Shown here: positions 17,315 to 26,189 of the stretch, one piece after another
Numbering within the stretch: position 1 is the stretch's first letter
Layout: the number at the start of each line of letters is the position of its first letter
Source of the DNA: Rhizobium leucaenae USDA 9039
GTDB lineage: Bacteria; Pseudomonadota; Alphaproteobacteria; Rhizobiales; Rhizobiaceae
Reading direction: 5' to 3'
Length of the DNA: 64,000 nucleotides
NCBI RefSeq assembly: GCF_000426285.1
Contig: NZ_AUFB01000013.1
Span: 62,001-126,000, forward strand
Position numbers and translations under genes: made by a program
Notes under the pieces: model-generated
The model's database searches: none
Seen by the model: only the letters and a program-made list of their open reading frames with translations
What the model was told of the DNA's origin: nothing

Positions 17315-18817
17315 TTAGGTCCGGAGTTCGCGGAGCAGCGACTTGAGAAGCCGCCAGGTCGAATTGACTGTCGTGTGGTTGAGGCGCTCGCGCGTGGTGT
17401 GGACGTCGAACGCTTCCGGCCCGATCGACAGCATGTCAATGTCAGGAACCTTCTTTCGGAAAAGGCCGAGCTCGAGACTGGAGTGAGAGACTTCCACATG
17501 TGGCTGCTCACCGAACTCGCGCTCGTAAGCGGCTTTGGCGGCGTTGAGCATTCGCGAATGAGGATTGTATGGCCATTCCGGGCAATCCGCGAATGTCTCC
17601 ACGCCCGCGCCGTTGCCGATGAGTTCTGATAGCTGCCGGATTTTGTCGACGATGTTGTAGCGACGGGAGCTGACGGCGCTTGGGACCGTATTGACGATTT
17701 CGATGGCCTCTTCATCGCTTGAAAGCAACGCCACGGTGTTGGAGCTCTCGACGAGGCCCTCGACCTGAAGGCTCTTGCTCTGGACGCCGTTGGGAAGCAG
17801 GTTCAGGGCATCGACCAGCGCCCGGGCGGACTGAGCCGAGAAGACGTCTGTAATTTGTCTCCTGGACTCGCTGACTGTGACCTTGAGGTTAGGATCGCTT
17901 GCTTTGTACTCAAGCGCAATCGAAGCCGCTTCCGCTTCAATTCTCTGTCTGAGATCGGCGATCCGCGAGGCATCGATCGAAATGATCGCCTCCGCCTCAC
18001 CCGGGATAACGTAACGGTTCACGCCACCCTTGACTTCGGCTACGTTGGCCCCAGCATCCCGGATGGCAATCCGGAGCAGCCGTCCGAGCTGGACGATCGC
18101 GTTAGCGCGTTCAAGATGGATGTCGAATTCGGAATGACCGCTGCTCAGGCCGGAGATCCGCAACGAAAGGGCGGTCTGCCCCGAAACGCGTGGCTCCCAC
18201 TGAACCGGAATCTTGAAGCGCACTGAAATATCGCCGGCGCAGCCTGCGAAAAGCGACTTGGGATCGTGCCAGTTCATGTCGAGAAGGCGCTTACCGCTAA
18301 GCTTTGTGCCGTCGAAGTGTTGCGCCCCGCCCTTGCCGACTTCTTCTTGAACCGTCAGGACGACTTCGAGCGGCGGATGCGGGATATCGTCGGATGCCAG
18401 CAACGACATTGCGAAGGCCACACCAACGGTGTTGTCCGCCCCAAGGGTTGTCCCCGTACCATGGATGAAATCGCCGATAACCTGAAGTTTGATGCCTTCG
18501 TTTTTAAAGTCGTGGTCAACACCCTCATCGCTCTCGCAGACGATGTCGGTATGCCCGTGAAGAATGACCGTCGGAGAGTTTTCGTAGCCGGGCGTTCCCG
18601 GCTTCTTAATGAGGAGATTGTAAATCTCGTCCTGGTAAACCTCGAAGCCGCGCGCCCGGGCAAAATCGGCGATGTGATCGCTAACCTGCTTCTCGTTGTA
18701 AGAACCGCGCGGGATCGCACTTAGCTCTTCGAAAAAACCAAAGAAGGTCGCCGGCTCGAGACCAGCAAGAATAGAATTATCGCGTTTATCTACAGTTTTT
18801 CCAGCGGGGAAACTCAT
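17315..18817 (-). CDS. pepD: M20-family aminoacyl-histidine dipeptidase (PepD-like)
   Basis: 500 aa, the usual PepD length. Zinc and catalytic motifs are present: HGHTDIVCE (HxD), GTTLGADNTVGVA (bridging Asp), TVQEEVGKGGA (catalytic EE pair) and VSHSSLELGLF near the C-terminus. The start at 18817 is taken because GGGAGGAGG lies just before it; the frame is open 54 bp further upstream without a good site. It heads the region-2 operon. Such enzymes split Xaa-His dipeptides or related amide conjugates. Next to a sugar importer and araBD, it may cleave an amide-linked sugar compound, which is inference. Confidence 0.9.
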   Translation of the reverse strand: MSFPAGKTVDKRDNSILAGLEPATFFGFFEELSAIPRGSYNEKQVSDHIADFARARGFEVYQDEIYNLLIKKPGTPGYENSPTVILHGHTDIVCESDEGVDHDFKNEGIKLQVIGDFIHGTGTTLGADNTVGVAFAMSLLASDDIPHPPLEVVLTVQEEVGKGGAQHFDGTKLSGKRLLDMNWHDPKSLFAGCAGDISVRFKIPVQWEPRVSGQTALSLRISGLSSGHSEFDIHLERANAIVQLGRLLRIAIRDAGANVAEVKGGVNRYVIPGEAEAIISIDASRIADLRQRIEAEAASIALEYKASDPNLKVTVSESRRQITDVFSAQSARALVDALNLLPNGVQSKSLQVEGLVESSNTVALLSSDEEAIEIVNTVPSAVSSRRYNIVDKIRQLSELIGNGAGVETFADCPEWPYNPHSRMLNAAKAAYEREFGEQPHVEVSHSSLELGLFRKKVPDIDMLSIGPEAFDVHTTRERLNHTTVNSTWRLLKSLLRELRT

Positions 18818-18999
18818 TCGGCCCTCCTCCCAATACAGCATCTGAGCAATACTTCTTTGCTCGCCGAACATAGTCCGGCGACCTCGTAAACCGTATCGCG
18901 ATCATCTTACGCGCTAAGGCGATCCAGGTTCAGATGCCCTCCACGCATCGAACCATCTCCGCTTTCAGCTCCTAATTCAAACGCAATATTTCATAAAAT

Positions 19000-19018
19000 A
19001 GATGAGCTTTTTTCATCT
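19000..19018. promoter_or_regulatory. Inverted repeat AGATGA-N7-TCATCT before the peptidase operon
   Basis: AGATGA (19000-19005) and TCATCT (19013-19018) are exact inverted repeats around a T-rich spacer. They lie about 180 bp upstream of the peptidase start, in an AT-rich stretch of the 299-bp gap 18818-19116. The spacing suits a LysR-type site. The regulator could be the LysR at 9409 or the one at 19117. Confidence 0.45.
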
Positions 19019-19116
19019 GAATCTGTTATGGTATAAGCTAACGTATCCATTGACGCGGGCCCGGCAAGAATGGACTCTCACCTGCAGCGATTTGGGGCTG
19101 GCTTTGAGCCGTCACT

Positions 19117-20022
19117 TCAATCGTCCGAAAGCGGCGCCTTAAGGTGGTCGAGAAACGTCCGGAGCGCTGACGGCACCTGTCGGTGCGAAACATAGTATGC
19201 ATGAAAACCCGGCCCAGTAGACGACCAGTCCGGCAGCACCACTTCGAGCAGACCAGCCGCGAGTTTGTCCTCGACGCGTGCGCGCAGGCAGTAAAAGAGA
19301 CCGCCCCCCTCCTGCGCCATGCGGATGGATAGTTCTGAATCCCCGAGCGTGAGCAGTCCGGGAACGTCAAGCGCAACCATGCGATCGCCGTCGCCAAGTT
19401 CCCATTTGCAGACGTGGTCCGTACCGGTTCGGATCCGGATGCACTCGTGCGTCAAGAGATCTTCCGGCCGCTCGGGCCGCCCTCGTTCGTTGAGATAGGT
19501 TGGAGAACCGACCACGACCCATTCAAGTTCGGACGTCAGACGCGACGCGATCATCCCCTCGGGAACTGTTCCCCCATAACGGATGCCCGCGTCAAAACCT
19601 TCGGCGACCATATCGATAAAGCGATCCTCGACGCTGACTTCGATCTCGACATCGGGGTAGTTGCGGCGAAAACTGTGCAGTCGAGGTGCGATCAACAGCT
19701 CGGCGGCGTCACGCAGCGTGGTCACTCTCACCCTGCCCGTAGGCCCGCTCCTGAAACTATCCAGGAGATCCATCGCAGCTTGGATGCCGAGGAAATGCGG
19801 CTCCAGTTCGGCAAGCAGTACTTCGCCGGCGGCGGTGAGACTGATGCTCCTGCTTGTCCGATGAAACAGACGGACGCCGAGACGGGCCTCCAAACCCCTA
19901 ATCGAGTGGCTGAGAGCGGAGCCGGAAACGCCGCGAAGCGCGGCGGCCTTTCGGAACCCCCCCGCCCGCGCGATCGCGACGAAAGTTTCAAGGTCGGCCA
20001 GATCGGCCCGCGTCGATACCAT
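19117..20022 (-). CDS. LysR-family transcriptional regulator
   Basis: 301 aa. HTH region: DLETFVAIARAGGFRKAAALRGVSGSALSHSIRGLEARLGVRLFHR, followed by SISLTAAG. The effector domain begins near GRVRVTTLRDAAELLIAPRL and has the typical AEGFDAGIRYGG. LysR genes of this subgroup often sit near SDR or AKR genes, as here (SDRs at 20372-21909, same strand). The gap 20023-20371 (349 bp) shows no gene and no clear motif. Its target is not evident. Confidence 0.9.
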   Translation of the reverse strand: MVSTRADLADLETFVAIARAGGFRKAAALRGVSGSALSHSIRGLEARLGVRLFHRTSRSISLTAAGEVLLAELEPHFLGIQAAMDLLDSFRSGPTGRVRVTTLRDAAELLIAPRLHSFRRNYPDVEIEVSVEDRFIDMVAEGFDAGIRYGGTVPEGMIASRLTSELEWVVVGSPTYLNERGRPERPEDLLTHECIRIRTGTDHVCKWELGDGDRMVALDVPGLLTLGDSELSIRMAQEGGGLFYCLRARVEDKLAAGLLEVVLPDWSSTGPGFHAYYVSHRQVPSALRTFLDHLKAPLSDD

Positions 20023-20371
20023 GAGTGATGGATACTCGCACTTGTACTGAATAAGATCGTCCTTGCCGACGCCGACCTTGCTTCAGGCGGCTGGCGTCTT
20101 CAATCTTAATTCAACTAACCCTGTCTTTGGTATGTGATGAGCACGGAAGCAGTCAAAAATTTGATCTTAGTTGATTCATGTTGGATCCTGGGAGCGACGA
20201 CGGGAGATGGGCCGGGTCGCTGAATAATGCGAACCCCCGGGATTAGATGGTCATGCAATGATCCTCTTGTCCACAGCCACGAGAAACGGCACCGGTCGGA
20301 ACGAATACCACCTCCGCGCGGGCGGCCTGGCAGTCCCGGAGGTTCAAGTTCTGAGCTTTCGAAAACGCCGG

Positions 20372-21115
20372 CTACCAGTCCTGCCGGGTTGGATGGACGA
20401 CAATGTCGTTGATCGTGATCTCCGGGGGCTGATCTAGGGCATAGACCACGGCTTCACCCACCGACGACGGCGGAATACCCTGCTTGTTGAGCTCTCCGGC
20501 GATCTTTCTGCCCGTCTCGTCATGAACCTTATCGGCCCAGCCGGTATCGATCACGCCAGGGCTGATCATCGACACCTGGATCCCACTTCCCACGCCCACC
20601 TCCTTTCTGAGGCTTTCGGTGATACCGCGTATGAAGAACTTCGTGGCTCCGTAAACGCCTGCCGCCTCGCCGACATGAACGCCGGCGATAGAGCTCATAT
20701 TCAGGATGCGGCCGGACCGGCGCTCCAACATCGACGGCAGAACGGCGGCAATCGCATGCAGATAGCCACGTAGGTTGGTATCGATCATCTTGTTCCAATC
20801 GCCGACCGCGGCATCCTTCCAATAGGAAAAGAGCATGAGGCCCGCATTGTTGACTAATATATCGACCGGGCCGTACGTCGTCGTGGCGAATGCGACGAGG
20901 GCCTTGGTACTCTCAAAATCCGTGACATCGGCAACCTTGTAGCTGGCAATACCTCCCGAACCGGCGATGTCTTCGACAATCTGACTGAGGCGTTCCTCAT
21001 TGCGGCCGGCAAGGACAACGCGCGCACCTTTTTCCGCCAATCCTCTGGCGGTCGCTGCTCCAATGCCCGAGGAAGCTCCCGTGACGATTGCGACCTTGTC
21101 TTTCAGATGTGCCAT
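20372..21115 (-). CDS. Short-chain dehydrogenase/reductase (SDR)
   Basis: 247 aa, classical SDR. TGASSGIG (residues 13-20) binds NAD(P); VNNAG, MSSIAG and YGATK (catalytic Tyr and Lys) follow in order. AGRNEER after strand 2 suggests NADP preference. The start at 21115 is chosen because AAGGAG lies 7 nt before it; an ATG 15 bp upstream contains that site. It follows the neighbouring SDR by 11 bp, so both are probably co-transcribed. The substrate is unknown. Confidence 0.9.
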   Translation of the reverse strand: MAHLKDKVAIVTGASSGIGAATARGLAEKGARVVLAGRNEERLSQIVEDIAGSGGIASYKVADVTDFESTKALVAFATTTYGPVDILVNNAGLMLFSYWKDAAVGDWNKMIDTNLRGYLHAIAAVLPSMLERRSGRILNMSSIAGVHVGEAAGVYGATKFFIRGITESLRKEVGVGSGIQVSMISPGVIDTGWADKVHDETGRKIAGELNKQGIPPSSVGEAVVYALDQPPEITINDIVVHPTRQDW

Positions 21116-21126
21116 GATGTGCTCCT

Positions 21127-21909
21127 TCACTGCGGTTGGGTCAGTTCGGCTTGCCGGGCGGCTTTAACAGGCTCTGGGGTTGTCCGGTTTTCCAACACCT
21201 GCCGCTTGGTTTTCTGGTCTCCGCCGACGACATGGTCGATGTCGTTCATGAGGGCCTCGAAGCCCTGCTTGGCGACGAGCGTCTTGTCGTTTTTCTGCTG
21301 GCCACCGAGCTTCGTATCGCCCATCCCAGCGTTCGCGTGGAAGTCGCTGTTGGTGGCGCCCGGAAGGAGTGCCGTCACCGTGACCCCGGTCGAGCGCAAC
21401 TCCTCGCGCAGAGATTCCGCGAACATGTAACCGAATGCCTTCGACGGGCCGTAGACGGTTTCGTACGGCGTGGGCAGGGTCGCCGAAACCGAGGATGTGA
21501 TGAGGATCCTGCCGCGGCCGTTCTTGACCATATGTTGGACGACGCGTTTGGCCATATGGACGGTCCCAGTGACATTGATTGCAAGCAGGCGAAACTCATC
21601 CTCGAGATCGTTATCGACGAAGGCGCCGCCGATACCGATACCAACGTTCAGAGCCGCGGCTTCCAGTGGGCGCCCCAGCCCCTGCGTGAAAGTCCAGAAC
21701 CCCTCAACGCCATCGTATGTCGAGGCATCCGCTTTGAACGGATACGCTTCGGCGTCAAGGCTTCGTAGTGCATCGGCGGCCTCGTTTACTTTGTCGCTTG
21801 AGCCTGAAATAGCAACGTCAAATCCATTCTTGGCGAATTGTTTGGCAAGCTCGAAGCCTATTCCAGATGAGCCGCCCGTGACCATTGCGAGTGGTTTATT
21901 ACCAGTCAT
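21127..21909 (-). CDS. SDR-family oxidoreductase
   Basis: 260 aa. TGGSSGIGFELAKQF is the cofactor site, LNVGIGIGG replaces the usual NNAG, and SSVSATLPTPYETVYGPSKAFG holds the active-site Ser, Tyr and Lys. The last 55 residues are polar and Gln/Lys-rich (GGQQKNDKTLVAKQGFEA), longer than in simple SDRs. AAGGAG precedes the ATG. The 449 bp from 21910 to 22358 contain no gene I can support; the frames there have no recognisable product. Confidence 0.88.
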   Translation of the reverse strand: MTGNKPLAMVTGGSSGIGFELAKQFAKNGFDVAISGSSDKVNEAADALRSLDAEAYPFKADASTYDGVEGFWTFTQGLGRPLEAAALNVGIGIGGAFVDNDLEDEFRLLAINVTGTVHMAKRVVQHMVKNGRGRILITSSVSATLPTPYETVYGPSKAFGYMFAESLREELRSTGVTVTALLPGATNSDFHANAGMGDTKLGGQQKNDKTLVAKQGFEALMNDIDHVVGGDQKTKRQVLENRTTPEPVKAARQAELTQPQ

Positions 21910-22358
21910 GATTTCACTCCTTTGGTTTTATCAGCACCACGATCGCCTCGAGGCGCTGGTGACCTAATGCCCGTGGAGCCGGTTGGTTACATGAGCAAAA
22001 TCGATCGGGGCGGTGAGCAAAAATCAACCACCGATCTGGCAGATACCAGGAGTGAGGAACCTTTTGGTCGCGTCCGCAGCCAAATTGACGAGGCATTCCC
22101 GACGTCACGAAGGCACCCAAGAGTGAACACCCCTCATCGGTGCGTGCGATCCAGCTCACTTCAAGTGGTCGGCGGAGTGGCCTATGTTGTTAGGAGGATG
22201 AGCTGTCGTTCGCAGCCAGCAGATATGGTCCGACCACACAAGCGCCCGCGTAGCGCTGGTGCGCTTCTTGCGCTGGTGCCTTCGGCCGAGAAAATCCACC
22301 GCGACGGCGTGTCCGGCACACCTTCCAGCGGTGACGTCCAATGACGGGAAAGACAAAG

Positions 22359-23210
22359 ATGAGCGAGAGAATGAACAGTATCGTTGCTCCTGGCCGCGTT
22401 GCGGTCATCACGGGAGCTGCGAAGGGCATCGGCTTGGCAATCGCGAGGGCTCTCGCGGCCCGCGGCATGAAGCTCGCATTGTTGGATCTCGACACCCACG
22501 CACTTGATGATGTTACCTCGACACTCGATACGGACACTCTGGTTGTGAGCGGCGACGTCTCGGATCTATCGACACTGACGAGGTTGCAGGACGAAACGCT
22601 CTCTCGGTTTGGCGACGTGGCCATCCTTGTAAACAACGCGGGCATTACGCAAGGAGCCGGCCCCTGGGATGATCCTGTAAAGTGGCGACGCCAGATCGAT
22701 GTAAACTTCGGAGGTGTTTTAGCCGCACAACACGTCTTCGTGCCCTACCTGATCAAGGCAGCCCGACCATCGGCGGTCGTCAACCTCGGCTCCAAGGAAG
22801 GAATTACAACTCCTCCAGGCAATGCCGCCTATTCGGTGGCAAAGGCAGCTGTCAAGGTGCTGACCGAACAGCTGTCGCACGAGCTTTTGAAGGAGACGGG
22901 AGGTCGTGTATCGGCTCATCTCCTCGTCCCTGGCTACACGTGGACACCCATGAACATCGCACTCAAGCCGAAGGGCGCTGCCAGGCCCGATGAGGCATGG
23001 ACCGCAGAGCAGCTGGTGGAATACTTCCTGGCCCGTCTGCTCGACGAGGACTTTTACATCATTTGTCCTGATAACGCGGTCACGTCTGCGATCGATGCCA
23101 GACGGATCCGCTGGGCGGCCGACGACATGATCCTGAACCGGCCGGCCCTTTCACGCTGGCACCCCGACTGGATGGATAAATTTGCAGCCTGGTTGAAGGT
23201 AGGCCACTGA
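22359..23210 (+). CDS. SDR-family oxidoreductase
   Basis: 283 aa. TGAAKGIGLAIARAL is the cofactor site and LDLDTH follows strand 2, consistent with NAD. VNNAGITQG, VNLGSKEG and YSVAKAA provide the remaining SDR motifs. There is a long C-terminal part (EQLVEYFLARLLDEDFYIICPDN). The start at 22359 is preferred over the ATG 18 bp upstream since GGGAAAG lies 6 nt before it. It is followed after 31 bp by the DHFR-like gene on the same strand, suggesting a two-gene operon. The substrate is unknown. Confidence 0.88.
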   Translation: MSERMNSIVAPGRVAVITGAAKGIGLAIARALAARGMKLALLDLDTHALDDVTSTLDTDTLVVSGDVSDLSTLTRLQDETLSRFGDVAILVNNAGITQGAGPWDDPVKWRRQIDVNFGGVLAAQHVFVPYLIKAARPSAVVNLGSKEGITTPPGNAAYSVAKAAVKVLTEQLSHELLKETGGRVSAHLLVPGYTWTPMNIALKPKGAARPDEAWTAEQLVEYFLARLLDEDFYIICPDNAVTSAIDARRIRWAADDMILNRPALSRWHPDWMDKFAAWLKVGH

Positions 23211-23241
23211 CGGTGGAATGTTTGTAGAGGAGCGTAGTCCA

Positions 23242-23943
23242 ATGCCTAGACCCTATGTAATCTGTCACATGATGTCGCCGCTGGATGGCCGATTGATCGT
23301 CAATGATTGGGCCGAGGCAACCGGCCATTCGGTCGATGAGCTCGTGAAGATCTATGACGACCTGCATGAGAAGATCGGCGCCGACGCCTGGCTTTCGGGA
23401 AGAGCGACGGGAGAAGAGTTCGCGGACGCCGTCGACCATCCCTATCAAACAACCGGCACGGCCGCGCGACCGATCCATATCGCCAACCCGGATGCCGACG
23501 AGTTCGCTGTTATCGTTGATAAGGACGGTCGGCTACGCTGGGACAAGAACGACATTGAGGGGGCTCACCTTGTCGTCCTGACAGGATCTGACGTGGATGA
23601 TGCTTACCTGGCGGGCCTCACCCAGGCTGGCGTTTCCTATATCGTATCGGAGAAAGATGGCGTCGATCTGAAAAACGCGCTCGACGTTCTCGGAACCGAG
23701 TTCGGTGTGAAGCGCTTGATGCTGGAAGGCGGGGCGCAAACTAATGGCAATTTCTTGGATGCGGGTCTTGTTGACGAGGTCAGCCTAGTCATCTTCCCTG
23801 CGATCGGAGGCAAGTCGAATACACCGGCCATATTCGAGGGCGGTGAGGATGGGCTTGCCGGCGGGGCGAGGCTCACGTTTATCAGCGCCGAAGCCGCTGG
23901 CCTCGGCTCCGTCCATCTGAGATATCGCGTGGGACGTCCGTAG
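23242..23943 (+). CDS. Dihydrofolate reductase/RibD C-terminal-domain protein
   Basis: 233 aa. The start PRPYVICHMMSPLDGRLIV is characteristic of the RibD-C/DHFR-like fold. VLTGSDVDDAYLAGL and KRLMLEGGAQTNGNFLDAGLVDEVSLVIFPAIGG form the pyrimidine-reductase-like NADPH-binding half. No deaminase domain is present, so it is not a full RibD. GAGGAG before 23242 fixes the start. These stand-alone reductases often have unassigned substrates. It is convergent with the DeoR gene. Confidence 0.85.
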   Translation: MPRPYVICHMMSPLDGRLIVNDWAEATGHSVDELVKIYDDLHEKIGADAWLSGRATGEEFADAVDHPYQTTGTAARPIHIANPDADEFAVIVDKDGRLRWDKNDIEGAHLVVLTGSDVDDAYLAGLTQAGVSYIVSEKDGVDLKNALDVLGTEFGVKRLMLEGGAQTNGNFLDAGLVDEVSLVIFPAIGGKSNTPAIFEGGEDGLAGGARLTFISAEAAGLGSVHLRYRVGRP

Positions 23944-24012
23944 GAGACGTCCATAGGAGAAGACTGTAGAAGGGATCCCCCCAATCGGAGGGCCCAGCTT
24001 GAGATGGACAGG

Positions 24013-24029
24013 TGCCGCCTTGCGCGGCA
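24013..24029. terminator. Hairpin between convergent genes
   Basis: TGCCGC (24013-24018) pairs with GCGGCA (24024-24029), loop of 5 nt, midway between the reductase stop and the DeoR stop. It is short and has no T-tract, so only a weak bidirectional terminator candidate. Confidence 0.35.
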
Positions 24030-24055
24030 TCTATCCGAAGGATTGTTGGCGATAT

Positions 24056-24829
24056 TCACTTGCTCTCCTGCGATGCCACTCGAAGTGGCACATTGGCTCC
24101 TTCCAAAGCCGCGCGGACGTCGACTGACGGTTCCTGGTCGGTGATGATAACTTCGAACTCGTCAATGGTGGCCAGGACATGAAGAGCGGTATGATTGAAG
24201 CGCTTATGGTTTAAGAGCAGGCAGCGACGCGCGGCGCTTGCAATCATCGCTCGCTTCGAGCGGACAACGTCATCATCCATATGGTAGACGCGCAATCCAG
24301 AAACTGCCGGCGTTGAGATAAAGGCGATGTCGGCGCTGAGACGCGACAGTGCCTGTTCGGCGACGACGCCGAAAAAACCATTGAACTTCATCGAATAGCG
24401 TCCACCGACCGCAATCAGGTTGATCCCTGATTCCGTCTTGAGCCGATCGATGACCGCCGCATTGTTGGTGATCACCGTCAGCGGCCTCCTCTGTGGCAGC
24501 AATTCCCCGAGCACCGACGCCATAGATCCGTCGTTGACCATCACCGTCATGCCGGGCTCGACGAGTTCAAGGGCGGCCTCGGCCATCCGGCGCTTGGCCT
24601 CGCCCTCCTGCTGCTGGCGAAACCGGAAATCGCTTTCGAAATGGCCTCCTGCCTCGATCGTTGCCCCGCCACGGACCTTGCGAAGCATCCCTGCCCGCTC
24701 AAGATCATCTAGATCCCGGTGGATGGTCATCTTGGATACAGCGAACCGATCGGATAGGTCGTCGAGATCCACCACCCTCTGCGCGACCAACAGGTCCATA
24801 ATGGCCTGCCTCCGATCATCTCTCTTCAT
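24056..24829 (-). CDS. DeoR-family transcriptional regulator
   Basis: 257 aa. The N-terminal HTH is RRQAIMDLLVAQRVVDLDDLSDRFAVSKMTIHRDLDDLERAGMLRKVRGGA, a DeoR signature. The C-terminal DeoRC sensor domain includes MTVMVNDGSMASVLGELL and VITNNAAVIDRL, where the family binds phosphorylated sugars. GGAGGA lies 6 nt before the ATG. It is convergent with the SDR/reductase pair. Its target promoters are not evident. Confidence 0.92.
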   Translation of the reverse strand: MKRDDRRQAIMDLLVAQRVVDLDDLSDRFAVSKMTIHRDLDDLERAGMLRKVRGGATIEAGGHFESDFRFRQQQEGEAKRRMAEAALELVEPGMTVMVNDGSMASVLGELLPQRRPLTVITNNAAVIDRLKTESGINLIAVGGRYSMKFNGFFGVVAEQALSRLSADIAFISTPAVSGLRVYHMDDDVVRSKRAMIASAARRCLLLNHKRFNHTALHVLATIDEFEVIITDQEPSVDVRAALEGANVPLRVASQESK

Positions 24830-25061
24830 ATTTTAGTCCTCCGGCGCACTAATCCGATCCTTTAACATCAAGATCCGCCGCTACAAATCACATGCAAACA
24901 TCATTTTTCGTTAGTTTGTCTTGCTCTATTCGACAACGCCACTGACGCTGCTGGCATACTGGGACACGTGAAGACGCATGATGGCGCGATTGCACCGCTC
25001 CATGCATGGCCGAAGGCGCTCATTTTGTAACGAAACAGGATGGTTTGGGGGTTCAAGCGCA

Positions 25062-25217
25062 AATGTCATCGCCATGGAGATGGTCCCGCGCGTCAGCCGC
25101 GCACGGAAGATGGAGGCCTTGTCCTCCATGGTCAACATCGCGGGCTACCGGGCCGTCATCAAAGCGGGCGCGAATATAGGGCTTCTTCACCGGCAGATCA
25201 CCGCAGCGGGCAAGGTG
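25062..25217 (+). pseudogene. Relic of NAD(P) transhydrogenase subunit alpha (pntA)
   Basis: About 52 codons read NVIAMEMVPRVSRARKMEAL, then SSMVNIAGYRAVIKAG and LLHRQITAAGKV. This matches the highly conserved middle of PntA (MAMEMVPRISRAQSMDAL... NIAGYRAV... TAAGKV). The frame stays open upstream to 24978 and downstream to 25241, but those flanks no longer resemble PntA. The rest of the gene and pntB are absent. Substitutions at normally fixed positions (A/Q to R/K) support decay. It lies in the otherwise empty gap 24830-25322. Confidence 0.75.
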
Positions 25218-25322
25218 TTTGGTAAAGGCCTGTGTCACTGACACCCGGCCTTTTCTCTGCTTATCGCCTTGGGAGGACGATTGTGAACGATGCGGCTTGG
25301 TGTTCGCGCTGCTTCAAATCGA

Positions 25323-26189
25323 TCAAACTCTTGATACGTCTCCGTCGGCCACACAAATCTCGACGAGCATGAGCTGGCGATCCGTCAGGCGCGACGGATA
25401 GATTTTTGACAGCTGCTCCTCGTGCATGGGAACGATTCGTCGTTCGTCCATACCAACGATTTTGAGCATCTCCTCGGCGGACTCGATCAGACGTGTCTGG
25501 CTGCCATTGGCAAGGCCCGGCGGCACAAAGCAGGGATCGGTGGCGTCCTCACCCGTGAGGTTGCTGTAGGTGTAGATGACGTCGCCGGACAGGACAAACT
25601 TGCCGTCTCCACCGCCCGTCTCCACCACCACATATTGCGATCCTGCGGTATGGGTGTCGAATGCCGGATAGACATGAACGCCTGGCACTAGGTTTTCCCG
25701 CTCTCCCTCCACCAGTTCCAGGCGGCCTTCGATATTTGCCTGGGTCAGATAGAGGATATCCGCCGGATTCAGTCCGGCCTGCAATGAACGGAAGCGCCGA
25801 CCCTTTGCCAGAATCCACATCCAGGATTCCAATTCTTTCTTCTGAATGAAAATCTTAGCATTTGGGAAGAACTTTAGGCCGCCAATGTGATCGAAGTGCG
25901 CGTGCGTGAGGATGACATGCGTGACGTCTTGGGGCCTGATCCCGCATTCCCCGAGAACGATTTCCGGAGGCGTCCAACCGGTAACGCCGATTGAGTTGGC
26001 GATCTGGCCTCCGAAATCGGCGGCGTCGTGACCGGCATCGACCAGAACGACTGCATCTCCTGACTTGATGAGTATGTATGCGAACGGCAGGTTCATCGTG
26101 CCCTGATTATGGGCGCCGTAAAAAACCCCGCTGACCGGGTGCACCGGGCTTCGAGAGTATTCAAGCACCCAGATCGAATGCGTTCCCAT
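25323..26189 (-). CDS. MBL-fold metallo-hydrolase, lactonase-like (AttM/AiiB type)
   Basis: 288 aa. The zinc motif HAHFDH (residues 96-101, in THAHFDHIGG) is complete. DTHTAGSQYVVVE and LSGDVIY supply the next ligands, and VPMHE the late His. The layout and length match the N-acyl-homoserine lactonase AttM/AiiB group of Agrobacterium. The start at 26189 follows GGGGAGGAAG; an in-frame ATG 36 bp upstream is less likely. It is third in an operon with an aldose-dehydrogenase-like AKR. I infer that it may open the sugar lactone made by that enzyme rather than quench quorum signals. Confidence 0.85.
   Translation of the reverse strand: MGTHSIWVLEYSRSPVHPVSGVFYGAHNQGTMNLPFAYILIKSGDAVVLVDAGHDAADFGGQIANSIGVTGWTPPEIVLGECGIRPQDVTHVILTHAHFDHIGGLKFFPNAKIFIQKKELESWMWILAKGRRFRSLQAGLNPADILYLTQANIEGRLELVEGERENLVPGVHVYPAFDTHTAGSQYVVVETGGGDGKFVLSGDVIYTYSNLTGEDATDPCFVPPGLANGSQTRLIESAEEMLKIVGMDERRIVPMHEEQLSKIYPSRLTDRQLMLVEICVADGDVSRV

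Noticed and set aside
21922..22344. 140-codon plus-strand open frame in the gap between two SDR genes
   Set aside because: No domain or ribosome-binding site and low-complexity composition; treated as non-coding.
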